Source: Limnanthes douglasii subsp. nivea (lineage: Eukaryota > Streptophyta > Magnoliopsida > Brassicales > Limnanthaceae). From it: 64,000 nt of DNA. This document shows, in pieces, positions 11,326 through 23,049 of the stretch (position 1 is its first letter; each line of letters begins with the position of its first letter). The notes beneath the pieces were generated by a model, which searched no databases, was not told where the DNA came from, and worked only from the letters and a program-made list of their open reading frames with translations. The translations under genes and the position numbers were made by a program. The stretch spans positions 322,850,893-322,914,892 of the forward strand of contig JAUPFV010000002.1 in the NCBI GenBank assembly GCA_036936605.1. The letters are read 5' to 3'.

Positions 11326-12600
11326 GAAAGTTAAATTGAAAAACTTGGTATATTGCCTCCCAAAAGAAGAAACTAACTGAACCTCACACTAGATCCGAAT
11401 GTTCTAGAACCACCATCATTTTGAACCACCCACGTCGAAGTTTCTGGAATGACCTCTTTATCTGTCTTCTCATCTGATCGACTCGAGCTTTAAAAACCAT
11501 TCAAGGAGCAAAAGTGATATCAAAATCTCCCAATTCTACTGAGTTGTTGGTCATCCTACGAGAAATATCTGGTCGTTATAACACATTATTTAGTGGGAAA
11601 GAAGTTTGAACCAAAATGGTGTGAGGTTGAAATTAAGGGCACATTTTCCTAGCAGCTACTACTAAAGCCAAAGACAATTTTTTAAGCTTCAGATAATTTT
11701 TATCCGATGCCCACAAACTTTTACTAACGATGCTCACTACAAAATCAAAAACTGCTATGTATAAAACAGCTCCTCCAGCTTGAGTCTTAAACAAGATTTC
11801 TGGTGATTAAAAATGGTCTTTAATCTTTGAAAAAACTGATTCTCAATCTAATATCCATATAAACTCTTTGGGTTTTCATAAATCGATCAAGAGCAGCTAA
11901 CCTTCCTGTCAATATTTGCACCTCATTTATAGTTCGAGGTGATGTTATTGAAACCAGTTCCTTTAACTGCTCATGATCTGCCTTTATTCTTTTTTCAGTA
12001 ATGATATATCCTAGAAATTTTCTTCATCATATGCCAAAGGTACATTTTTCAGGATTTACATTCAATCGGATAACCTTTAACTTTAGGAAAGTATCCTCTT
12101 AATCTTTGAAGTGTCCACCATCTGTTAGGATTTTAACCAGCATAATATCAATATCCACTTCTATATTCCACCCAATCTCAGAAGCGAAGTGCTTGTTCAT
12201 CAACATTTGATATGTCGCTCCAGCATTCTTCAACCCAGAAGGCATAACTCCATAACAATATAATCCTCAGGTTAGTGATGAACGTATTATTTTCCTGAGC
12301 TTTTGGATCCATTTGAATCTGGTTGTGTCCTGCAAGATCATCCATAAATGATAAAATTTTATTTCCTGAACTAGAACCAACTAGTTGATCTATTCGAGGA
12401 ACAATAAATGGATCTTTAACACAAAATCAATTCAAATATGTGAAATCAACACACATTCTCCATTTTCCATTCTTTTTTTAACCAACGCTAGATTTTCTGT
12501 TCGTAAAGGATAGTGAACCTATTGAATATGTCCAACCCTAGACAAGTGATCCACTTGTACAATAATAGCTTCAGATTTTTCTACAGAAAAAACACGTCAA
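11326..12600 (-). pseudogene. Gypsy reverse transcriptase and start of RNase H
   Basis: On the minus strand the RT reads 'CVDFTYLN' then 'VKDPFIVPRIDQLVG' (about 12,440-12,370), close to the gypsy motif in which Asp-Leu-Asn is followed by Pro-Leu-Pro-Arg-Ile-Asp. 'LSFMDDLAGHNQIQM' follows (about 12,340), where the family has the first catalytic Asp (FMDxxxGYNQI). 'VNPEKC-FGI' (about 12,065) and 'QILTGRLAALDRFM' (about 11,920) are the typical connection region. The YVDD box is degraded: the matching frame reads 'IDIDIMLVK'. Near 11,400-11,500 the RNase H start shared with the tandem monomers begins. Many frameshifts; clearly a pseudogene. Confidence 0.85.
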
Positions 12601-12967
12601 TTCTGAATAACATGCTTGATCCTCGGATTTATAGTTAAGCTGTGACATATCACTTCAGGGGGAACCCCTATTACACTCTCTATTTTCCAAGAAAAAATAT
12701 CCAAATTATCAACCAAGAATTATAACAACTGATAACGCAAAGTAGGTGACAGTGATGTCCCTATACGCATAGTCTTCCCATTAGAAAAAGGTGTATTCCT
12801 CAATATTCTCAGTCACTGAAAGAACCCCGGGTTTCCCTCGGATCAAACATTCCGTTTTCATCCAAGGTTAACCCTCCTGGTTTCTGTTCAATCATCTGAT
12901 CATCACCATTAGAACCTCGAACACAAAAAGTTGTTGCATAACATTCTTCGAATACCTTTTGGTCATT

Positions 12968-13432
12968 TCAAACCACTAAAACACGATCTCCAAAGACATA
13001 CTTCAGGCAATGGTGAACTGTAGAAAAAATAGCATGCATTCTTGAAAGCCAAAATCTCCCAAAAATAGTATTATAATAGGTCGGACATTCAACGACCATG
13101 AATAAGACTTGGACCTTCTTTTTAAAACGAAATTTTCCCAAACACACTTCACCTTCGAATTCACCAATCCCTTGAGCTGTCACCCTTGTAAACTTCATTA
13201 TAGTATGAGCATATTGACAAATTGGAGGTGGGTTATGCATCCTACCATATGTAGATTTAAAAAACACATTTGCAGAACTCCCCATATCTATCAAAACATG
13301 TCGAATTTCAACTCCGACTATTTCTACCCCTATAACTATTGCATCTTCAGGAGGTTCCGCTATCCGTCTCAAATCATCATTACCGAACAAAATAAAATGA
13401 GTGTCTTTCTTTCCATACAAATCAGTAGACAT
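12968..13432 (-). pseudogene. Gypsy aspartic protease
   Basis: An open frame of 154 codons on the minus strand matches the retropepsin-like protease of Tat/Athila-type gypsy elements. The active-site region reads 'HVLIDMGSSANVFF' (about residues 45-58), where the family has D-(T/G)-G-S-S; the catalytic Asp is kept and the next residue is Met. The flap side and 'YNTIFGRFWL', the counterpart of the conserved 'YNAILGRPWL', follow near residue 120. It is the best-preserved coding segment in the window. It is in the same frame as the end of gag upstream (13,666-13,469), separated by two stops, so gag and protease were probably one polyprotein. Confidence 0.85.
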
Positions 13433-13468
13433 TCTTCCTTATACTTGAGTGGCTAAACTTACTATGTG

Positions 13469-15362
13469 TTATTTTTTTGGAATATTAGTAATGACAACCA
13501 TAGAATCTCCTCCAAAAATTGGTAAAGATTGAAAATACTCACACCAAATTTGAGTTCGTCCTTGCTCAACTGGTTCATCCACATCCATCAAAATTAACCG
13601 ATCTGGATATGTGACCAAATATTTTGAGGCTGTATCAAACTCAACACATTTAGAGTATAATATCACTGATGCCCTTTCTTGTTTTGAATTTAGATTAGCA
13701 GTTTTTTATGTCAATGAGCTCAGAATTTTTGATACACTGTTATGCCCTTTAACAAAAGCTGCTAATGTGCCATTCTCTTTCAAAACCTGTATCTCCTTCT
13801 TTAATGTTATACAATCTCTAGTGTCCTGCCCGATATCATTATGATACTTTCAAAATTTATTATTGCGCTCTTCTCTTGATCTGTATAATGGAGTTTTATT
13901 TTTGAAGCTTACACGGCTTTTAGTCTTCTAAAAAATAGCAGTTATAGTATCAACAAGTGTGCAAAATACTCCACCCTCACCCATTGATTTTGACCTTGAT
14001 CTATAAAATTGATAACCTACACTTTGAGTTAGAACCCCTGATATTTGACGAGGATATTTTTTGTTGATCTTTAAATGAAATGATGGTTGATAATTCGAGG
14101 ATTTTCCTTGATTATTTAAAGCATGCCCTGAGTTCCTCTGAGTAAACCCAACGCCTCCCTGAATCTTAGTCGACACTTTTACTTTAATTTGGTCATCGAC
14201 TTGAGTCATCAATGCTCCAAAATTTATCTCTCTCTTTTTTGTCATTTGGTTCGTTAAATCTCCTAGCAATAAACCTTGTCTGAAAGCTACCATAGTAACT
14301 AACTCTTCACAATCATATAACGCTGCTTTTGCTAGCATAAATCGCTTCGTATAATCTTTCAGTTTTTCACCTACAACCTGCTTACACTATATTAAAGTAT
14401 CTTCATTAGATTACATCTTTCTAGTTTTCCCAAATTATCGTTAGAAAAATGTATAGAAGTCTCTATAGTTGGTAATGGATCCCCTTAGAATTCTATTATA
14501 CCAATATACTATAGTGCCCTTGAAAGTCTAATGCTCTGCATACGAGCATGTCATCATCTTCGAAGTTTATCATATAATTTTTGAATTGTTCGATGTGATC
14601 CTCAGGATCTTGAGTCCCATCAAACCTTTCGACCTTGGAGATGTCAAAACGTTTTTTTGAAGAGAAATAGACTTAAACTTAGTAGTCAAAGGAGAATTTC
14701 TCCAATCGACTCCTTGCACATATCGGTCATCTCTTCTGGTTCCCATTACAACATACAAATTTTGATCTGCTACACTTGCGTACTGAGTGGATGTATATCC
14801 TTCATACCATACAAGATCCCTTATATGACAAGGTTACTGTCGCTCTTTGATTTATATTAATTATCTGATTTCCGATGCCGAATTCTTTCTCCTTACGAAG
14901 ATCCTTGGTAGTTCTTATACTTAAACAATCCATCCTCAAATTTTGAGCTATCGCACTCATCACTAGATGTGATATATCTATGTTTATCTTTCTTTTCTTT
15001 TCTTCAAGTTTGATATTCTTTATCAGACTCAAAAATGCGCTTTGTTTCGATCACTTCGAGAAATGATGAGTTGTATACGATTGATAAGATTTATTTTCAA
15101 TTTCATTTTACTCATTAACCTGTCGTACCTCAAATTTTAGCCTGCTTGAATAAATTCGTTGTTATCTTTGAACATATTTATCATTCAACATAGTTATTTT
15201 GTCCAACAATGGATTCCTTCGATCTTCAATATCAGAATGACCTTGATGTACTGTAATTTGATCATATTATTTACTCTCGTCCCAATATAAATCAAATCTA
15301 AAAGTTTCAATACCTTTGAGAACTTTTGGATCAGCTTCATTCCCTGGTTCCATAACGATCAA
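13469..15362 (-). pseudogene. Gypsy gag
   Basis: The minus strand from about 15,362 carries a fragmented gag. The N-terminal part is homologous to the better preserved 59,977-59,711 frame. The middle frame 14,338-13,928 contains 'AFRQGLLLGDLTNQM', the counterpart of the 'AFxxGL' segment at the end of the retrotransposon gag domain, followed by a Lys/Gln-rich tail. The last part (13,666-13,469) leads into the protease frame. Stops and frameshifts interrupt it at several points. Confidence 0.7.
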
Positions 15363-15436
15363 GAACGATATTACTGACTAAAAAGTCAATAATTTTTGGT
15401 TTTTGATGTCAAATCAAGGTACCAATCGACAATCTC

Positions 15437-15454
15437 TCCCTCTGTGGTGGCCAA
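15437..15454 (-). other. Candidate gypsy primer-binding site
   Basis: Immediately internal to the LTR the minus strand reads TTGGCCACCACAGAGGGA; the second copy (60,025-60,042) reads TTGGCGACCACAAAAGGA. The position, 2 bp after the LTR end, is right for a PBS, and plant gypsy elements of this group often start the PBS with TGGCG. I cannot name the tRNA. Confidence 0.5.
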
Positions 15455-15456
15455 TT

Positions 15457-15717
15457 TGTTAGGTATGAATCTTAATTTTCGAAAGAGAAAGTAAAAGATG
15501 GAATGAAATTGTAGAGAGACCTCCTTTATTCATCACCCAACTTCCTATTTATAGGTATGTCGGACTTCTATAACTGAATCAATTATATAAATCAAAAAAT
15601 TGCATCGTTACCCCTTATGTTGACAAATAGTTCAAATATCCTCTTACAACAATATAAGTTATCATAAATAACCTTAACATTATTATATTAAGTCCCCGAT
15701 ATTTCATATGCTTATCA
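15457..15717 (-). repeat. Gypsy 5' LTR, copy 1 (261 bp)
   Basis: On the plus strand it runs from TGTTAGGTATGAATC to GCTTATCA, giving TG...CA ends on the minus strand. It matches 60,045-60,305 over exactly the same length with roughly 15-20 differences by eye. It contains a TATA box (15,544-15,555). The right boundary was placed where similarity to 'family X' begins and a CA/TG terminus is available, so it could be off by a few bases. Confidence 0.75.
15544..15555 (-). promoter_or_regulatory. LTR TATA box
   Basis: The minus strand reads CCTATAAATAGG, a strong plant TATA element, about 90 bp before the inner end of the LTR. It is identical in the second LTR (60,132-60,143). It would drive transcription leftward into gag. 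Confidence 0.7.
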
Positions 15718-16330
15718 TAAACGGTAAAGATTCAACAAGTTGTTATAAAGATGTTTTTATTATGAAGTACCCATTTGGATGCAATGTTAAACTTTTGGTA
15801 ATGGTTTAATCTCTAACTATTAATTTATAGTAGATATAGCTATCATGCATTCAATAAACAATAAGATACCTAAATATGCCTATAAACTTATTCAAGTCAT
15901 GACAAATATAATTACTTATTAATCGCGGAACCAAAAAAAAACAAAACAAAGAAAAGAAAAGAAAGTTGGAAAGATGCACCGGATAAATTAATTGAGAATA
16001 TTAAAAGGTAGCTCGAGAAATCCAAGGTTTATCCCATCAATTTTTGTTATTGTACTCAAATTTATAGTACATCAATCTAATATCTTGAAGTTCAAGTTGA
16101 CTACAGCTATAATATGTTGGTGCAAATATTTCATGAAGTTTTTCTTAATGAATTTAAAAAAATTCATCGACGAGGGAAATCATATCACTTTTACAACTAT
16201 TATTGAAAAAAAAATCTCAAGTGATGAGAAGGCCGAAGATAATTTTGAAGATGGAGAAAATATAGATATCATAATACCTAACTCCGACTAAGCTATTAAA
16301 TAGTGAATTTAGAATAGAAAGATAACTGAT
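15718..16330 (+). repeat. Family X repeat, copy D
   Basis: The sequence flanking the gypsy LTR matches 60,306-60,900 closely and 1-1,000 and 27,900-28,500 more distantly. The junction between LTR and repeat lies at the same place here and at 60.3 kb. A 99-codon frame (15,992-16,291) contains the acidic segment 'EDNFEDGENIDI' that is partly conserved in copies A, B and C, but its start is not conserved. Confidence 0.6.
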
Positions 16331-16914
16331 TTTTAAATTATTTTTCTCTTTGACCATCCACTTATTAAAAACTATTTAGATTAAAATAGATTTAATAAAT
16401 AAAATAACGAGAGCAAGTAAAGTTGTTTGCTCAAGAATTGCAAAATATGTATCTCATATACCATGGAAAAATCATATGATGAACCCAGTAATGCAGAAGC
16501 CCAAGGTTCTATGGTAGAAGTACTTAAATAAAGAAGAGTCAAAGCGCATTTGCGATCCAAATATTATAATGCGTTCATGAGAAATATATATATAATTCTA
16601 AATTGTTATTCAGAAGTTCAGAACCATGAAATGATTTGTTACTTAAAGTTTTCCTTCACACTAAATATAATTGGCTTGACCTTTTGTATTTAAATTAGGA
16701 GCGTCCTTTAATGGTCGAAACCATAAATTACAGAATATTGGCTTGACATCTTGATACTCAAGCTTTTAACTACCTACTACTTGTAAAACGTATATGTTAG
16801 ACTATGGGGATATACTATTTACTCTTTTGGTGGTGCGATAAGTTATTAAGAATGTATTTGAAAATAATTAAATGTTTTTTGTGCCAAAAAAATAGTCTCA
16901 TAAAGGTTTATTAA
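16331..16914. other. Spacer, nothing recognised
   Basis: AT-rich; no motif or repeat shared with other parts of the window was identified. Confidence 0.4.
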
Positions 16915-18480
16915 TAAAATATCGGCTTATTGGGATTAATCAATTAATTAAAAAACAGAGAGGGTTAAGTGTTTAATAAAATAATAAAGACTCATAGAAT
17001 AAAACTGTATTAAGGAGTGCTTCAAAATAAAACAAGATTCTTAATACAAAATTAAAATATAATGCTTTCAACATTACAAAACATAGAGGAATAAGAAGTC
17101 GTGTTTCGACGTTTTTTAGAAGCAATAGAATATTTGGTTAGGAAAACATTAGTATCCATAATAGTATCCATAATAGAATATTTGGTTAGGAAAACATCAC
17201 TATCCATAATAGTACCATCAAATTATCACTTACAATATTAACAACTGAAAAATTACTAGTCCCATCACCATCTTTCTTTATACCACTTCTTTCATAATAT
17301 TCACGAAACATTGTCTCTCTTAAGTCATTTATTTTCTTCTTCCCATTTTATTCAAGAAGGTTGCAATATATGCATTATCCTTAAGCTATCCAAGTCATTC
17401 TCTCATTCATTCTCGAAATATAATACCATAAGCTATCAATATTCACGTTATATATCTCGTGAAAATCTAGAATTAACTTGGAACGACCGTCCAAAACTAG
17501 TGGACGACTAGACACAATAATTTATGTCCAATAAGTAATAGCGTCTTGCATGCGAGACTGACGTTCAGTAAGTAAATGTTATGAAACTGAGTTATTCTTC
17601 AACTTCTAAACATTTAATTGCTCACTTAGCTTTGACTTTACAACCTTAGCATATGCCTTAACATCAATGAGCTCTTTGTCAACAGATGACCATTGATCAT
17701 AAAAAATAATTATTTCAACCTTGAAAAGCATTCTCTTTATAAGAATAAATAATAGTACCTTAAACATAACTTACATTCCAAAAAAACTTACCAAACACGT
17801 AGCTAGACAAGATGGTTTATTGGGTATGATTCAATGAACTCGTTAACTGAGACATGCAAACGGCTTATTATTCAATTATTCATTTATTACAACCTTGGCT
17901 TTAGGCTTGATTTCCAACTCAATTTTCAACATCATATCTTTTTCTCTCTCTCTCTCCTATCAACTTTCAACCTCAATTTCTTAGCTTCTACCATTTCAAT
18001 ATTAACTTCAAGTCAAACTCTTATTGAATAGTTTTTTTTAAGGTTTAGCAGGACCATCAAGAAAAGTCCAAAGATCAGATATGTAATTTACATGATGAAT
18101 TTTGTAAAGATAAAGCATAGTTAAACCATTATAAATTCCATGAAAACAACATGTAGCATATATACAATATATAATTAGTTCATATACTGCAGCGAGAGTA
18201 AGAAGAGAAATAAAATCCTATCTTATCTCAAATCCCAAATTAAAGCTCCTTTTAGATAGGTCCATAGAAAAAAGGTAGGTTGGAAGTTTTATTTGGTTGA
18301 CTAAATAACGTGAGTTACTATATTTTAAGGCTCCAACGAAAATAAATAACATGTTGTACTGGTAGCTTCGGATAAAGACACACCCATATTAAGTAGGTTA
18401 CCATTTGGATTCACATTTATGGTATCTTTAATATTGATATCTATAATATAAGTTAATATAATGTTGCATCCTTCAAAGGA
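16915..18480. repeat. Dispersed repeat shared with 2.05-2.69 kb and 31.0 kb
   Basis: Collinear patches of similarity to 2,050-2,694 run through this stretch, for example ATCGGCTTATTG-type sequence near 16,920 and GGTAGGTTGGAAG near 18,275. A local duplication of about 45 bp (TATTTGGTTAGGAAAACAT) occurs at 17,130-17,200. It may be the 3' noncoding part of the minus-strand element whose degenerate ORF is at 18,785-20,263. Confidence 0.45.
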
Positions 18481-18784
18481 TCATCATCAACGATGATACA
18501 AGGTTGAGGAGTCGTTGACGAGTTAAAACAATATTCACTGGTGACAACCGAATCCTCATTATATTAACCTCTTCGTTACCTACTTGGAAGAAACAAATCT
18601 GTAAAGATATATGGTAAGATTCAAAGCATCATAAATACTTTTCTCACCAACATGTTTTAACGAATGAGATTGATGGGGAGCATGAGAATATTAAAGAGCA
18701 GAAGTAGTAGTTTATTGCTCGGTAATGGAAGCGAGAGTTATGCAACTTTTATTATCAGTACATAAGTGATTTTTAATGGTAGGG

Positions 18785-20263
18785 CTAATATTTATCACAC
18801 ATTATGTTTGGCCACCGAGTGTTTCTCCATTTAATCATTGATATATTATTATGCTCCTCTTTTCCTTCTTTATCGAAACTACTAGGACAAGATCCTAGTT
18901 TATTTTCTAAGCCACGAACACTCATAACAATTTCTTTACAAACATCATCAGCCTCAGATTTGACCTTCGTAGCATTTGAAGAAACATAACATATTTTAAT
19001 TGAACCCCAGGCTTTCGGTTTGCTACCCAATTCCATATTAATAAAATACTTTCAGCAAAATTTTCTTCTAGAAGATTTATCTTTATAACCTTCTTCATTG
19101 AAATTAACTTCAACAAATACTTCTTCACCATAAAAGTTTTTTAGAGTATCTCCCTTAGGTGGAGAACAAATAATGAAGCCTTCTTGCACAACAATACTCG
19201 ACTATAACCCACTACAGATAAATTCCTCGGGTACATAATAGAGATGTAGGAATAAGAAAATTTTGAATCCTCATCCACGATTTGAGTATACATCATGCGA
19301 GTATGGTTTTACCTTTTTTTATAAAAATACATCTTAACATTAAGATCCAAGCATGATAAAATAAAACATAAATAATCAAACACATAAAAGATAAAGTCAA
19401 AGAAGAAAGCTTATAATAAATGAGGGAAATTTACAACTGAAACCCCAATATCTGTTGATAGGAGGATTTGTTGTTCCATGCTTGGTCTTCCAATTACTAT
19501 AAACTAAAATAAATTTATCCTTTCACACTTTTTTATAAGCTACAAGTTCATTAAAAAAAAGAATTTTATTCCTTCAAGAAGTAGGAAAATGGGTTGGTCT
19601 TTCAGCCATAAACCTTAACAAGACTAAGAAATTCATTCGTAGACCAAGATCTAAAGCTTCTATTGATAAAATAATAGCTGGAAGCAAAGGACTTTAGGAA
19701 TTAGGAACAAGTTGTCTTGGACAAATATTTATAATTTGAAAAACTTTGTCTAAGTCTGGAGCGAGAGAAAATCGAAGCCCGCGATTCAAAAAAAAATCCT
19801 CATATTCACGAGCGTCCAAAGGATTTTTTATATTTACAAGAACTCTAAAATTAACATCATATGGAGTCCCCAATCGGTGAGATATTTTATACGTTGATCA
19901 TTTTTAAGATAACTATATGAATGCTCCACGATGCTCTTCATCTACATCTCGTCCAAAGATTCATGTTCTACTTTTGGTTCATTTCTGCTACTATAAATAT
20001 CGCTTTTGATATAACCTTTAGATGTCGAGCGATTCATACCTTTAAGAGTGGAAGGAATGATAACAATGTGGAATATAACAATTTGAACTAATTTCTCCTT
20101 CTTCACCATATTTGTCTTTTTCTTCTTCTTTAGAGTTATTTGATAAATTGGGCGCTTAAACTTACAAACTTCTTCTTAGTCAGAAGATTCAACCATAAAA
20201 TATCCATTGTTATGATTATATCGACTATCTCAGTAGTCATTATCTTCACCCTCCTTGCCCATT
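18785..20263 (-). pseudogene. Degenerate ORF resembling plant Transposase_28-like domain
   Basis: On the minus strand, around 19,825-19,600, the reading 'FLNRGLRFSLAPDLDKVF' is followed by 'ICPRQLVPNS' and then a hydrophobic segment. This pattern resembles the plant domain known as Transposase_28 (putative gypsy-type transposon), which often occurs in extra ORFs of Tat-lineage retrotransposons. The N-terminal part (20,263-19,900) is Lys/Glu-rich. The C-terminal part (19,036-18,785) is an open stretch with 'VCKEIVMSVRGLENKLGS' that looks helical. Stops and shifts are frequent. The family match rests on memory of the domain pattern only. Confidence 0.35.
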
Positions 20264-20904
20264 TATAAGAAAAATAAAACTTTATTGTAACAATAACGAT
20301 AAGAAAGTAACTGATTCAAAAAAATCAATCAACTAGGAGAATAATATGAAAGAACATTGATCAAGAAAGTGGAGACAAAAAATGAAGAAACAACATGAGA
20401 TATCAAGGGTATGAATAAATTTTAACTTTCAACTTTTTTTATGGGTTGGATTCACTTGTCGGATAAGCGGTTCAAATCGAAATAAGCTTGGAGGGGAAAG
20501 ATTATAGAAGGTACAGACTTTCATATACGTGTAAGTCTCTTCCACTAACTTGTATACTAACCAAAACATAAATAGAATCCTTCAACTTAAGAACATCTAT
20601 CATTAAGAGACTCAATATATATAAATCACATGCAATGAAAATTACTTCTTGTTAAAAATATTTACCACCGTAGAACTGTGGCAAGAATCACAAACCGAAG
20701 ATTCAAACTTTGGATGATTAAAAAACCGGAGATGTATTCATGGAATGTTCATCCCTCACCTAAATCTTTACCAATGACTAGGAGGGCTACTCAAATAATT
20801 TCAAAAACAAGTAAAAGAAAAGAAAAATATAAACACCTTATTCAAAATTACAAAAGTGAAAAATAAAATGGTAGAGTATTTTCGTCATCATTCACCAATG
20901 TCTT
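20264..20904. other. Spacer, nothing recognised
   Basis: AT-rich with no clear similarity elsewhere in the window. A 62-codon frame at 20,678 is Lys/Arg-rich and has no recognised motif. Confidence 0.4.
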
Positions 20905-20908
20905 GGGC

Positions 20909-20930
20909 GGGGGGGGGGGGGGGGGGGGGG
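20909..20930. repeat. 22-G homopolymer
   Basis: A run of 22 consecutive G (preceded by GGGC) in an otherwise AT-rich region, about 40 bp upstream of the copia 5' LTR. It is the only such tract in the window. It could form a G-quadruplex, be a (G)n microsatellite, or be an assembly error. Confidence 0.9.
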
Positions 20931-20969
20931 TTGTTGGAGTACCTTTAGAAGAAGATCGCCCGAAGAACA

Positions 20970-21084
20970 TGTGTGCATAATTAATATAATCTCGTATCTT
21001 ATTTATATGTATGCAGTTGCATTTTAATTAGTTTCCGTTATAATTTATATGCAGTTGCAACTGCCTCTGTAAATTCCGCGTCTC
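20970..21084 (+). repeat. Copia B 5' LTR (partial)
   Basis: It begins TGTGTGCATAATTAATATAA and matches the first 115 bp or so of the 3' LTR (23,767 onward). It is cut at about 21,084, where gag coding sequence begins. Confidence 0.75.
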
Positions 21085-21089
21085 TTTGC

Positions 21090-21750
21090 AAAATGCGTGA
21101 AGGAGCATATGAGGTCAAAGAGGTCAAAGCGTTCAGATGGGAATTTGAAGGTATGAAAATGAAAAAGAACGAAACAATAGTGGAGTAAGCGAGAAAAATG
21201 GCAACAATGGTTAACCAAATGAAGGCCCTTGGTGTTGTGATTAAGCCAGACTATGTGAACAATAAATTTTTAAGATCAGTCTCGTCAAAGGTTATCCAAC
21301 TTGCAACGTCCATTGAACAATTTGGAGATGCCAAAAACTAGTCTTTTGAAGATGTTACTGGGGCACTAAGAGTCTATGAAGAACGTCTCAAAGCTGAAGA
21401 AGAAGAAAAGCATGATGAAAAATTATTGTTAACAAAAGCAGAATGGGATTCACGATTCAACTCGACATATTTTGGAGGGACCCAAGGTTGCGGTCGATGA
21501 AGAGGTAGAGGTGGCTTTGGCTATGGGAGAGGAAGCTTTTCCTATGGAATATCAAAATATGTTGATGGAGAAGGACATATCCAGATAAATTTGAACTTTG
21601 ATATCACAAAGGTACGATGTTATACTTGTCATAATTTTGGGTATTATGCTAGGGATTACAAACCAAAGAAAGAGGAAACAATGAATCTAACACTAGAAGT
21701 AGAAGAGAAAGATACATTGCTAGTCATGGAGACCAACTGTTTTTTTTAAA
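21090..21750 (+). pseudogene. Copia B gag
   Basis: Reads 'FRWEFEGMKMKKNETIVE' then 'MATMVNQMKALG' and 'SFEDVTGALRVYEERLKAEE', the standard copia gag (UBN2) pattern. A Gly/Arg-rich stretch leads to a zinc-knuckle remnant 'CYTCHNFGYYARDYK' (21,620-21,664). The first two Cys of the CCHC knuckle remain, while the His and final Cys are both replaced by Tyr. Two in-frame stops occur (about 21,187 and 21,341). Confidence 0.85.
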
Positions 21751-21799
21751 CAGAAAAAATTGATGCTCGCCAAAGATAAATCTCAAAAAAATGGAAACG

Positions 21800-22075
21800 A
21801 AAGGGAGTGTTGATGAATAAATGTGGTACTACGACACAGGCGCTTCAAATCATATGATCGGAGACCAAAATCTGTAAAGTTTGACGATGGCTCTATGTTC
21901 AATATTTGTGGAAGAGGAACGACAAATTTTCGAAGCAAAACCGAGCAAAACTTGGGCATGAAGAACATCTATTATGTACCAGGATTAAAATCTAATATCA
22001 TTAGTTTGGGACAAGTAAATGAGTCAGGAGGAAACGTTGTTGTTGAAGGTTGATTTCTAAGTGTTTTTTATGGAG
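21800..22075 (+). pseudogene. Copia B protease
   Basis: The active-site segment 'YYDTGASNHMIGD' is readable at about 21,830-21,867 and is followed by a frameshift into 'SVKFDDGSMFNICGRGT' and 'NIYYVPGLKSNIISLGQ' (21,964-22,014). These are the hallmark protease and protease-integrase linker motifs of copia pol. The catalytic DTG is retained, but the frameshift separates it from the rest. Confidence 0.85.
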
Positions 22076-22083
22076 ATTAAAAT

Positions 22084-22990
22084 CTGGTGGCCAAAATACC
22101 TCGAGCAGAAAATAGACTCTATGTAATGAAAATGAGTCAAGAAATTTCACACTTTCAAGCCTTGCAAAAAATTGGACGAGATAAATTAGCCCATGGATTA
22201 CCTGAGTTTAAACAAGATGGACAGAATTGTGATGTATGTGTTCTTGGGAAACAACTCAGAGGACGCTTTCTAACACAAAGTCACTATCGAGCAAGTTCGT
22301 TGTTAGATCTAATACGTACAGAATTGTTTGTCCTATTTCACCAATTACCAAAGGAGGAAACAAGTATTTTATTTTGTTTGCTGATGATTTTAGCAGGTTC
22401 ATGTGAAGATGAAGAACTTACTGGATTTAAGAAGTTCAAAGCGAGACGCAATTGGGAAAGAAAATAAAAACGTTACGGACAGACAGAGGCGAAGAATTTT
22501 AGTCTCAAGAGTTTCAATTATTTTGTGAGCTTCATGGAATTCAAAAAGGCAAATGACATCACCATATTCACCGTAATAAAATGGTGTGATGGAAAGAAGA
22601 AATCAAACCATTGTCAAGATGATGAGATGTTTTCTGAGTGATAAACAAATACCGTATGAATTTTGGGAAGAAGCTACAGTTGCATCAACCTATCTTCTAA
22701 CATGTTGTCCCACAAGAGCTATAAGTGGAAGGACACCATACGAAGTTTACTTCGGAAAAACACCAAGTGTAAGTCATTTTCGAATTTTTGGATGTATAGC
22801 ATATGTTAAAAATTTAAAATATGATGTGAATGAGTTTGATGTGGAGAAGAAACAAATTTGTTTTTCTTGGTTATGAACGTGGTTCAAAAGCCCACAGATT
22901 TGTGAACCCAAAAACAATGAAAATAATAGTGAGTCGAGATGTGGTATTCCGAGAGTCCGAGAAATCGAACTGGTCTGACACTGTTGAATC
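22084..22990 (+). pseudogene. Copia B integrase
   Basis: A pre-integrase segment ('ENRLYVMKM') begins at 22,108. 'HGLPEFKQDGQNCDVCVLGKQ' (about 22,192-22,254) carries the CxxC half of the zinc finger. The catalytic core is broken: the region near 22,480 that should hold the second Asp is frameshifted. The part from 22,586 is well kept: 'MMERRNQTIVKMMRCFLSD' with the catalytic Glu, 'SVSHFRIFGCIAYVK', and after a shift 'SRDVVFRESEKSNW', the usual end of the integrase C-terminal region. Confidence 0.88.
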
Positions 22991-23049
22991 CATGGAACTT
23001 CAACCCAGTATCTTAATTTCCATTAGATATTCAACTAGAGAAGTATAAT

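Larger units (their letters stand above)
11326..15717 (-). mobile_element. Truncated Ty3/gypsy element (Tat/Ogre-like), copy 1
   Basis: Read on the minus strand the order is 5' LTR (15,717-15,457), primer-binding site, gag, protease, reverse transcriptase and the start of RNase H, where it breaks at 11,326. Integrase, 3' UTR and 3' LTR are missing. The protease-RT sequence signature and gag-protease layout resemble the plant Tat lineage. The break lies inside the segment that forms one end of the tandem monomers at 44-58.7 kb, so this copy supplies the missing protease and RT of the same family. All reading frames carry stops. Confidence 0.85.

Noticed and set aside
13109..13456. 115-codon plus-strand frame opposite the protease
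   Set aside because: It is a shadow of the well-matched minus-strand protease frame.
20469..20490. GGTTCAAATC-like box that could be a tRNA T-arm
   Set aside because: No matching acceptor, D-arm or anticodon arm could be folded around it.
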